A DNA stretch of 64,000 bases, from the NCBI GenBank assembly GCA_943846735.1, contig OX044364.1, forward strand, positions 558,001 to 622,000, written 5' to 3'. Positions 47,600 through 55,330 of the stretch are shown here, piece by piece; position 1 is the stretch's first letter; every line of letters begins with the position of its first letter. A program made the translations under genes and the position numbers. Origin of the DNA: CAJQLB01 sp905479065 (GTDB lineage: Bacteria; Bacteroidota; Bacteroidia; Flavobacteriales; Flavobacteriaceae). The notes under the pieces were generated by a model, which did no database searches, was not told the origin of the DNA, and was given only the letters and a program-made list of their open reading frames with translations.

Positions 47600-47705
47600 A
47601 GACATCTGTGTAAAATATTGTGAGCTAAGGTCATACATGAGCACAATAGCTCCACAATGTTATGATTGTTAAAATGAAAAAACATCGCTAGTTTGATCGT
47701 AAACT

Positions 47706-47736
47706 AAAAAAGACGCTTTAATAAAGCATCTTTTTT
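47706..47736 (-). terminator. intrinsic terminator of the Kazal-domain lipoprotein gene
   Basis: AAAAAGACGCTTTA pairs with TAAAGCATCTTTTT with one C-A mismatch on the plus strand that becomes G-U on the minus transcript, so it serves the minus-strand gene ending at 47759. Confidence 0.75.
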
Positions 47737-47758
47737 ACGTTATGGTTGATGTGATTTT

Positions 47759-49252
47759 TTAGTCGCAATCTACTCCATTGATATCGCTTGTTGGATATTC
47801 TTGACTTTCAAAATTCACAGTTTCTTCGTCACAATTAGAAATTGTCCATTCATCATTCCACTGATCGGCTTCAGAAGTTAAGACAATGGCATACGTGCTA
47901 TTAGAAGTCACTATACTCCAAGTACCCGTAGTTTCAGAATTGTTATCTTGTACTATTTGAAAAGATCCGTCCTCATTAAAAAAGCAGAAATAGGTCTCAG
48001 ATTCGAATGTGATGACCCAAGGACATTCTGTTAATAAATTTTGAACACCTTCTTCGTTTGAACAATCATAGCTATCATCATCATTATCATCATCACAATC
48101 GATAGAGTAAAGCTCCGCTTGTGTGTAAATCAAACTTTGTAGTTCCAAATCATTCACATCACATTGGGTAACCACCCATTCATCATTAAACTCTGGAGCT
48201 TCTGCGTTTAAATTAAGATAAAACGTTTCGTTACCAGCAGCCAAACTCCATGTTCCCGTCGTGAGAAAACTGTCATCCGATTGAACTTCATAAGTACCGT
48301 CACTGTTGAAATTATAGATAAATTGATCATCATCAACAAAATCAATTTGCCAGAAACATGCTACTAATGAATTTGAGAGGTCTTCAAGAGAACATGTGAT
48401 ATCACTGTAACCATCATCAAAACAGGTTTCAACGAGTTCTTCAAGTTCATCATAGTTATTGATTGTTACGACTGTACCGTTTTCAATGAGAACATCTATA
48501 GGAAATACTAAGTCATAGTAATTAGCTCCATAGGCGGTATTAAACAATTCTTCATTAGAATTAACAGTGACTGTCTCATTATCATCTAATAAAATCGTTA
48601 TGGGATATACAAATTCAAAACAATTGTCCAAACCATCATCATAATAATCTTCACAGGCATCATTAAAATCTTCTTCAGTGAAACCATCGCACATGGCAAA
48701 GCACGCGTTCGGGTATGATATGGTGAATACTTCTCCATTTGAATCTGCAATGTCAACACATACAGGATCATACTCCTCAGTGCAAATACAATCGATGTCT
48801 GCATCAAAATCACAAGCTTCCAAGAGACTGTTAAATTCATCCTCATTATTTATGGTCATGATCTCTAACGCATTGCTGTCCTCATTGTACGTCTCAACTT
48901 GAAAAGGGAATGAAATGCCATCAATAAATAAGTTTTCTGTTGAACTAATTAAAATCTCAACCAGTTCCTCTAAATTATTGACCGTAACTGTGGTTCCCGT
49001 ATTGTAGGACATTTCAATTGGGTATATAAAGTCAAAACAAAAATCAAAAACAATATTACCAGCAGGGTTATCGGATGTCAACACATTACCACTAGCATCA
49101 AATTGATTACTCATAAAATTTAAGGCTGCCTTGATACTTATGCTTTCCTCTGTTGTCTGTTGTTCAATGGTAACAGGCTCATTATTTGAGCAAGATGTCA
49201 CTACCATCAATGTTGCTACGATACTAAAAATTGTGACTTTGATATGTTTCAT
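47759..49252 (-). CDS. acidic lipoprotein with Kazal-like domain and repeated modules
   Basis: A 497-residue, strongly acidic lipoprotein: lipobox VTSC ending at C21. Three related modules built around an F-x-Y-P-I strand and VTVNN-x-EEL (about 72-140, 211-240, 247-275) surround a Kazal-like cysteine-rich domain at about 155-200 (CICTEEYDPVC, then NACFAMC). Two lipocalin-like repeats follow, each with W-x-I-x-F, DGSF/DGTY and TTGTWS (about 298-385 and 408-497). Kazal domains are canonical serine-protease inhibitors; here the inhibitory role is only suggested. Surface-exposed location is likely. Own terminator at 47706-47736. Confidence 0.78.
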   Translation of the reverse strand: MKHIKVTIFSIVATLMVVTSCSNNEPVTIEQQTTEESISIKAALNFMSNQFDASGNVLTSDNPAGNIVFDFCFDFIYPIEMSYNTGTTVTVNNLEELVEILISSTENLFIDGISFPFQVETYNEDSNALEIMTINNEDEFNSLLEACDFDADIDCICTEEYDPVCVDIADSNGEVFTISYPNACFAMCDGFTEEDFNDACEDYYDDGLDNCFEFVYPITILLDDNETVTVNSNEELFNTAYGANYYDLVFPIDVLIENGTVVTINNYDELEELVETCFDDGYSDITCSLEDLSNSLVACFWQIDFVDDDQFIYNFNSDGTYEVQSDDSFLTTGTWSLAAGNETFYLNLNAEAPEFNDEWVVTQCDVNDLELQSLIYTQAELYSIDCDDDNDDDSYDCSNEEGVQNLLTECPWVITFESETYFCFFNEDGSFQIVQDNNSETTGTWSIVTSNSTYAIVLTSEADQWNDEWTISNCDEETVNFESQEYPTSDINGVDCD

Positions 49253-49461
49253 TTTTTAAATTTTAAAGATTGTGAAATGCTCATTATTTACCAAAAAGCA
49301 TCTCGTACTATTAATAAGACAGTTAAGACTAAAGAACTCCTACCAGAAACTACATCGTTGCTTATATTTACAGTGCAATAAAGTGGCATTGCAATGTAAA
49401 AGAATAAGAACGATGTAGTTCGTAAATTTCTGTTAAATAAGCGATTAAGTGATCTTAAACA

Positions 49462-49491
49462 AAAAAACCCTACTCTAATGAGTAAGGTTTT
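49462..49491 (-). terminator. intrinsic terminator after the tRNA cluster
   Basis: The stem AACCCTACTC / GAGTAAGGTT with a TAAT loop has one plus-strand mismatch that becomes G-U on the minus strand, followed by a T-run. It sits directly after the tRNA-Arg 3' end. Confidence 0.8.
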
Positions 49492-49494
49492 ATG

Positions 49495-49568
<74 letters not shown>

Positions 49569-49578
49569 ATTGATAAAG

Positions 49579-49653
49579 TCGGGGTGGCAGGATTCGAACC
49601 TGCGACCTCCGCGTCCCAAACGCGGCGCGATAACCGGGCTACGCTACACCCCG
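49579..49653 (-). tRNA. tRNA-Pro (TGG)
   Basis: A 75-nt cloverleaf on the minus strand. Acceptor CGGGGTG pairs with CACCCCG, T-loop GGTTCGAATCC, anticodon loop TTTGGGA with anticodon TGG. No encoded CCA. Confidence 0.95.
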
Positions 49654-49677
49654 AAAATGGTTATCATTTAATTATTG

Positions 49678-49761
49678 CGGAGAGACCGGGATTCGAACCC
49701 GGGCAACACTTACGCGTTGACAGATTAGCAATCTGCTCCATTACCACTCTGGCACCTCTCC
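49678..49761 (-). tRNA. tRNA-Ser (GCT)
   Basis: An 84-nt minus-strand tRNA with the long variable arm expected of class II tRNAs. Acceptor GGAGAGG pairs with TCTCTCC (one G-U), anticodon loop TTGCTAA with anticodon GCT reading AGC/AGT, T-loop GGTTCGAATCC. First in the cluster. Confidence 0.95.
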
Positions 49762-49857
49762 AATATTTTTGATGAACGTTCTTTAAAAAGACGGGTGCAA
49801 ATGTAACTTTTCATATTAAAGAACGCAAACAATTTTTTTAATTTTTTAAGGAAATCC

Positions 49858-51909
49858 TTACTCCGGATATTCAATTCTTAAATGATAAATATTGGCCAAC
49901 TTATCCTTGAGTACTTTTTTGATAGACTCAATTTCTTTAAATGTAATATTCGCATTCAAAAATTGTCCATATTCCATTTGTTTACTAATGATATTTTCTA
50001 CGAATAAATCAATTTTTGTCGATGTTGGTTCTTTCAAACTTTTAGAAGCAGCTTCCACACTGTCACACATCATTAAAATAGCCGTTTCTTTACTAAACGG
50101 ACGTGGGCCAGGATATGAAAAATCTTGGACATTGACGTCTCCTGCCATGCGCTCATTTTCTTTCTTGTAAAAATAATAAACCACGCTGGTGCCGTGATGG
50201 GTCCTTATAAAATCAATAACACGATCTGGTAATTTGTACTTTTTTGCAATTTCAATACCATCCAACACATGATTGATAATCATGGAAGCACTTTCTTTTG
50301 ATGATAGTTCATCGTGAGGATTGATTCCCGTCGCTTGGTTTTCAGTAAAATAGGTTGGGTTATTCATTTTACCAATATCGTGATACAATGCTCCTACCCG
50401 CACCAACATCGCATTTGCACCAATTTCATTAGCGGAAGCCTCCGCAAGATTTGCCACATTTAATGAATGGTGAAAGGTCCCCGGGGCTTTGTTTGATAAT
50501 TCTTTTAATAATTTGGTATTCGTGTCGGATAGTTCTAACAGGGACACGTCTGAGACCAACCCAAATATTTTTTCATAGGCATATATTAATGGCTGTACAA
50601 ATAACGTTGCCAGGCCACATAAAATGAACATTAAAAAAGTTTCCCACTGCAAATTATCAACACCCCCTTCGTGAATGACAAAAAAGGCAAAATAAGCGAC
50701 GATGTAAATGAGTGTGATTTGTCCAACAGAGATGAAAAGATTAGCACGTTTGTAAAGCTCAGATACTGTAAGAATGGTCACAATTCCTGCAATTATCTGC
50801 AAGAACATGTATTCATAATTATTGGTAACTACAAAGCCTAATAATAAGACGGTTATGACATGTGCAAACAATCCTAATCTCGCATCAAAAAAGGCTTTTA
50901 AGACCAGCGGTAAAATACACAAAGGCACCAAATATATGTATCCCGAATTATAGTTTACAACTAACGTGGTTAATATTACCATGAGTAAGATGTTGAAAAA
51001 GATAAAGGTTACTTTGGTGTTATTGTTAAACACCTCAATTCTATACTTTCTTAAAAATAAAAGCAACATGAGTAAGGCCAATGCGACAAGAAGTGTGTAA
51101 GCCGCGAGAATCCAGTTGTAATTTGCTTCACTCCAAACTTGAGATTGGTACTCTGATTCAAGAGATTTGAGAATTTTAAATCGGTCACCTTCTACCACTT
51201 CTCCTTTAGCAATGATAATGGTCCCTTGCTCAATACTCCCACGAACTAAAGACACCTTATTAAGTTCTTCATTTAAGGTATTGTCAGTGATGGACGTATT
51301 TAATGTCACATTCGGTTTAATCACATCAAAATACATGGATAAAAATTTTGCTCGAGAATCATCGAACAAACTGTCCTTAAGTTGGGTGTTTAAATAAGAC
51401 GTGACTTCGTCTAGTGTTATAAAACTTTCATATTTTACAATACCCAATTGATTTCTACCTTCTAAAAGCACCACTTCTTTAGACGACGAAAAGCTATAGG
51501 TTTTATCAAGAACTCCGCGACCGTACAAGCCTTGTAAAATAGACCGGCTATTGTTTTGTAAGTCTCCTTTATTTAATAGTTCTAATGAATCTGGAAAAAC
51601 ACTTGAAAAATTCAAATCATATTCTTGAAGCGCAATAGCTGCTAATTCTGTATTGACATTAAAATAGGCTTGTGCGCTCTCTGTAATGGTTTGACGTTCT
51701 ACCTCGATTTCAGCATCTGTTTTTTTAATCGCAAAATCAAATGGTGCGTACAGGTTTTCTGACTGCCATGGTTTTCCTTTCTCAAAACTGTATTTAAATT
51801 GCCCACTCTTTGGAAATGAATACACGATAAGAAAGGTGGTAGCTAAAAAAAGAAGCACTTTATAAATCAGCGAATGATTTTGATACAATTGATTTGTTAG
51901 GTCTTTCAT
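49858..51909 (-). CDS. 7TM-HD phosphodiesterase (PgpH-like)
   Basis: From the ATG at 51909 the protein is 683 residues: an N-terminal helix, a long extracytoplasmic 7TMR-HDED domain, about seven transmembrane helices, and a cytoplasmic HD domain with FHHSLNVANLAEASA, ALYHDIGKMNNP and IINHVLDGI. PgpH-type proteins hydrolyse cyclic di-AMP; that activity is inferred here. An in-frame ATG at 51984 is ruled less likely because a -7 promoter element (51927-51934) lies between the two. The gene is divergent from the thiolase. Confidence 0.92.
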   Translation of the reverse strand: MKDLTNQLYQNHSLIYKVLLFLATTFLIVYSFPKSGQFKYSFEKGKPWQSENLYAPFDFAIKKTDAEIEVERQTITESAQAYFNVNTELAAIALQEYDLNFSSVFPDSLELLNKGDLQNNSRSILQGLYGRGVLDKTYSFSSSKEVVLLEGRNQLGIVKYESFITLDEVTSYLNTQLKDSLFDDSRAKFLSMYFDVIKPNVTLNTSITDNTLNEELNKVSLVRGSIEQGTIIIAKGEVVEGDRFKILKSLESEYQSQVWSEANYNWILAAYTLLVALALLMLLLFLRKYRIEVFNNNTKVTFIFFNILLMVILTTLVVNYNSGYIYLVPLCILPLVLKAFFDARLGLFAHVITVLLLGFVVTNNYEYMFLQIIAGIVTILTVSELYKRANLFISVGQITLIYIVAYFAFFVIHEGGVDNLQWETFLMFILCGLATLFVQPLIYAYEKIFGLVSDVSLLELSDTNTKLLKELSNKAPGTFHHSLNVANLAEASANEIGANAMLVRVGALYHDIGKMNNPTYFTENQATGINPHDELSSKESASMIINHVLDGIEIAKKYKLPDRVIDFIRTHHGTSVVYYFYKKENERMAGDVNVQDFSYPGPRPFSKETAILMMCDSVEAASKSLKEPTSTKIDLFVENIISKQMEYGQFLNANITFKEIESIKKVLKDKLANIYHLRIEYPE

Positions 51910-51926
51910 CAGTTTTAGAATTACAT

Positions 51927-51934
51927 CAAAAGTA
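51927..51934 (-). promoter_or_regulatory. -7 promoter element for the 7TM-HD gene
   Basis: Minus-strand TACTTTTG matches TAnnTTTG, 17 nt before the ATG at 51909. Confidence 0.5.
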
Positions 51935-52003
51935 CTAAAAAAATAGAAGCGATTACGAGGAATGATAATGGTACAATCATTCATTTATCTTCTAAATTTT
52001 AGT

Positions 52004-52011
52004 TAATTTTG
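52004..52011 (+). promoter_or_regulatory. -7 promoter element for the thiolase operon
   Basis: TAATTTTG matches TAnnTTTG, 25 nt before the ATG at 52037; no TTG at -33 is obvious. Confidence 0.5.
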
Positions 52012-52036
52012 CGACTACAACCATAAATTAAATTAT

Positions 52037-53215
52037 ATGAATAAAGAAGTAGTCATCGTCGCCATGGCACGAACTCCAATTGGAAGTTTTCTCGGCTCCT
52101 TATCAACTATTTCTGCACCAAAATTAGGAGCGATAGCCATCAAAGGTGCGCTAGATAAAATTAATTTAAATCCTCAACTAGTCGATGAAGTCGTGATGGG
52201 ACACGTAGTACAAGCGGGAACTGGTCAAGCCCCCGCAAGACAGGCGGCTATATTTGCTGGTCTTCCTGATACAGTGCCATGTACAACCATCAATAAAGTG
52301 TGTGCCTCCGGTATGAAGTCAGTAATGCAGGCAGCACAATCCATTGCTTTAGGAGATACCGAGATTGTCGTGGCTGGAGGTATGGAAAACATGAGTCAAA
52401 TACCACATTATTTACAAGCACGTGTCGCTACGAAATTTGGTCCTGCAAGCTTAATTGATGGTATGCAAAAAGATGGTTTGGTAGATGTCTATGACCAACA
52501 TGCTATGGGAGTTTGTGCAGATGCTTGTGCTCGTGAATATGCGTTCTCTCGAGAAGATCAAGATGCCTTTGCCATACAATCCTACACACGTTCTGCCAAG
52601 GCTTGGGATGCTGGTAAATTTGATAATGAAGTTGTTCCTGTAGAAGTTCCTCAAAGACGCGGAGAACCTAAAGTAGTCTCAAAGGATGAAGAATACAGCA
52701 ATGTGAAATTAGAAAAAATACCACAACTTCGTGCTGCTTTCTCTAAAGAGGGCACTGTGACCGCAGCTAACGCTTCTACCATAAATGATGGTGCCGCAGC
52801 CATGGTACTAATGAGTAAAGATAAAGCAGAGGAGTTAGGACTTCAACCCTTAGCTACCATTAAAAGTTATGCAGATGCTGCTCATGAACCTAAATGGTTT
52901 ACCACAGCTCCTGCCAAAGCCTTACCAAAAGCCTTGGACAAGGCAAACTTATCGCTAAAAGACGTTGATTTCTTTGAATTTAATGAAGCTTTTTCTGTGG
53001 TAGGTCTTGCCAATATGAAACTGTTAGGATTAACAGATAGTAATGTCAATATCAATGGTGGTGCAGTCTCTTTAGGACATCCGCTTGGATGTTCAGGAGC
53101 AAGAATCATCATTACCTTATTAAGTGTTTTAGAGCAACAAAATGGGCGTATTGGAGCTGCTGCTATCTGTAATGGTGGTGGTGGTGCATCGGCCATCGTT
53201 GTCGAAAGAAACTAA
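52037..53215 (+). CDS. acetyl-CoA C-acetyltransferase (thiolase)
   Basis: A 392-residue thiolase of full length: nucleophile C89 in NKVCASGMKSVM, the NEAFSVV motif, GGAVSLGHPLGCSGARI with catalytic His, and the C-terminal second Cys in AICNGGGGASAIV. It condenses two acetyl-CoA or cleaves acetoacetyl-CoA; biosynthetic versus degradative use cannot be told from the sequence. The NlpC/P60 gene starts 8 bases after its stop, so they share a transcript. Confidence 0.97.
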   Translation: MNKEVVIVAMARTPIGSFLGSLSTISAPKLGAIAIKGALDKINLNPQLVDEVVMGHVVQAGTGQAPARQAAIFAGLPDTVPCTTINKVCASGMKSVMQAAQSIALGDTEIVVAGGMENMSQIPHYLQARVATKFGPASLIDGMQKDGLVDVYDQHAMGVCADACAREYAFSREDQDAFAIQSYTRSAKAWDAGKFDNEVVPVEVPQRRGEPKVVSKDEEYSNVKLEKIPQLRAAFSKEGTVTAANASTINDGAAAMVLMSKDKAEELGLQPLATIKSYADAAHEPKWFTTAPAKALPKALDKANLSLKDVDFFEFNEAFSVVGLANMKLLGLTDSNVNINGGAVSLGHPLGCSGARIIITLLSVLEQQNGRIGAAAICNGGGGASAIVVERN

Positions 53216-53223
53216 AGGGCATT

Positions 53224-53973
53224 ATGCAATACGGAATTTGTTCACTGAGTAGTATTTCATTAAGACTTGAACCTTCAAGTCTCAGTGAACTCGTGTCACA
53301 AATATTGTATGGTGAAGTATTTAAAATTCTTGAAGAAAGAAAACAGTGGAGTAAAATTCGTCTTGCATTTGATTCTTGTGAAGGCTGGGTCAATAACGAG
53401 CAATTAATTCATATTGAAAAGGAGGCCTACGATGATCTTGCGAAAGCACCAACTATATTGACGACAGATCTGGTTGAGTTTGTCGAGGATGCCTCGAGAC
53501 AATTGTATCCAATTACCATGGGAGCTACCTTAAATGGATTAGACTTACTTTCTCACAGCTTTCAAGGAAATAAAATCACTGGAGTACAACCAAAAACAGC
53601 GCTAATTTCAACGGCTTTGTTGTTTTTAAACACACCTTACTTATGGGGTGGAAAAACACCGTTTGGCATTGATTGTTCAGGATTCACACAAATGGTTTAT
53701 AAATTAAATGGTCACAACCTATTAAGAAATGCTGCCATGCAAGCTGGACAAGGAGAAGCCTTGAGTTTTATTGAGGAAAGTGAACCTGGCGATTTGGCTT
53801 TTTTTGATAATTCTGAGGGAGAAATAATTCATGTTGGTATCATCATGAAAGATCATTACATCATCCATGCTCATGGTAAAGTACGCATTGATCGTTTAGA
53901 CCATTCTGGTATTTACAATGCAGAAAAAAACAGACATACCCATAAATTACGGGTCATCAAAAAAATTATTTAA
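53224..53973 (+). CDS. C40 (NlpC/P60) cysteine peptidase with SH3-like domains
   Basis: A 249-residue protein without an obvious signal peptide. Residues 1-115 form two SH3-like segments (GICSLSSISLRLEPSS, WVNNEQLI, then LYPITMGATLNG). The NlpC/P60 domain follows with C151 (FGIDCSGFTQMVYK), His near 203 (HVGIIM) and a third polar residue in IIHAHGKVRI. Such enzymes cut gamma-D-Glu-diaminopimelate bonds in cell-wall peptides; lack of a signal suggests muropeptide recycling in the cytoplasm. Co-transcribed with the thiolase. Confidence 0.92.
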   Translation: MQYGICSLSSISLRLEPSSLSELVSQILYGEVFKILEERKQWSKIRLAFDSCEGWVNNEQLIHIEKEAYDDLAKAPTILTTDLVEFVEDASRQLYPITMGATLNGLDLLSHSFQGNKITGVQPKTALISTALLFLNTPYLWGGKTPFGIDCSGFTQMVYKLNGHNLLRNAAMQAGQGEALSFIEESEPGDLAFFDNSEGEIIHVGIIMKDHYIIHAHGKVRIDRLDHSGIYNAEKNRHTHKLRVIKKII

Positions 53974-53979
53974 ACAAAA

Positions 53980-54003
53980 AAATACCACCCTAAGGTGGTA
54001 TTT
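53980..54003. terminator. bidirectional intrinsic terminator
   Basis: A 10-bp stem (AAATACCACC / GGTGGTATTT) with a 4-base loop CTAA lies between the convergent NlpC/P60 and TPR genes. Confidence 0.88.
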
Positions 54004-54026
54004 AATTAATTGCATTGTCTTAACAA

Positions 54027-55304
54027 CTAGTCATCTTTTTGCATGGTATCTACCTTTGCTTTCATTTTTTCAAAATTAGGCATATCATCTAAAACACTAA
54101 ATATTTCCATTAAAGTTTTAGCAGCATCGTAACTATTAGGCTCGTGAACTAAGACCCCTTCTAGTAACGGAATAGCTTCACGATACGTCTCATTTTTAAC
54201 CTCATTAAGTTCATTATAGCGCTTGTCGTCGGCTGCTGAAGTTCCTAAATTATTCATCTCATCTACATAGCCCTGTACTTGATCAAATAACATCGCTACT
54301 AAATTCATTCGTGCTCTGTTGTAGGTATCATCTTGGGCGATAGCCCTCAGGTAAAAGCTTTTAGCTTCTTCGTAATTACCTCCTTCTGCAGAGACCACAC
54401 CGAGGTTAAATAATAAATCAACATTGTCTGGATTAATGCTTAGCGCTTTAGAAACTAAACTTTTATACTCCTCGGTTTGACCAAGTTTGTAGCGCACGTT
54501 TGCTTCTGCTAGAATCAAATTGAAATCATTTGGATTGGTTGCTTTGGCTTTATCAATGGCAGCTAATGCTTTGTCTGTCTCTCCTTTTTCAATGTAAATC
54601 AAGGCAATATTTTTAGCAATATCACCGACCTTAGATTCGCTTACAACATCTTTAGGATCTGAATGCGTCCCCATTTTTACTGAAATATCTCTTAAACTGG
54701 CTGATGGGAATAATTGTTCTTCTCCAGAAGCCTTATCAGTAGCGTTAAACGTGGTACTGATCCCCGTATAGCCCATTTCTTGCAGTTCAGTGAACAATGT
54801 AATGGCCGTATCATAACTTTTATTAGACGTTGCTAATAACGCAGCGTTGTAAAGATACAAGGTGTCAGAAGTAGAGGATCTATAAGCGTTATCAAAATTC
54901 TTGTAGGACACTTCATAGTTTTTTTCACTCAATGCATTTTGTGCTTTCGTAATAAAATCATTAGTCATGGTGGCATTCATTGCATTGACCTTGGTTGTAT
55001 ACAACATTTTACCACTCGCCTTCTCTGTATCTCTTAATAGCTTGAAGTTTTTAAGAGCGTCAGAGACATCATCATCACTTCCAGTACCGTTTGCATATAA
55101 TGCTTGCCCTTTTAGGAAATAAAATTTGGCCTTAGTTTTGTCATCCATCATGCCAAGCATTGCTTCAGCAGATCCCAGTAATGATTTTGCATCTGCAAAA
55201 TTATTACTTTTAAGAGCCTTTTCTACTTCTTTTAATTCCTTCTTCTGTGCAAATGAGAATACGCTCATTATAAACGCTAAACTCAGTACAACAATTTGTT
55301 TCAT
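54027..55304 (-). CDS. exported tetratricopeptide-repeat protein
   Basis: A 425-residue protein with a signal peptide (about 1-19, SFAQ) and several TPR units (KNIALIYIEKGETDKALAAI, DFNLILAEANVRYKLGQTEE, VDLLFNLGVVSAEGGNYEEA, ARMNLVAML). TPRs mediate protein-protein contacts in the periplasm. No partner can be named. It lies 26 bases after gyrA on the same strand, so it may be expressed from the gyrA transcript. Confidence 0.88.
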   Translation of the reverse strand: MKQIVVLSLAFIMSVFSFAQKKELKEVEKALKSNNFADAKSLLGSAEAMLGMMDDKTKAKFYFLKGQALYANGTGSDDDVSDALKNFKLLRDTEKASGKMLYTTKVNAMNATMTNDFITKAQNALSEKNYEVSYKNFDNAYRSSTSDTLYLYNAALLATSNKSYDTAITLFTELQEMGYTGISTTFNATDKASGEEQLFPSASLRDISVKMGTHSDPKDVVSESKVGDIAKNIALIYIEKGETDKALAAIDKAKATNPNDFNLILAEANVRYKLGQTEEYKSLVSKALSINPDNVDLLFNLGVVSAEGGNYEEAKSFYLRAIAQDDTYNRARMNLVAMLFDQVQGYVDEMNNLGTSAADDKRYNELNEVKNETYREAIPLLEGVLVHEPNSYDAAKTLMEIFSVLDDMPNFEKMKAKVDTMQKDD

Positions 55305-55330
55305 TTTATTTTTATTTAATTATTAGTGTT

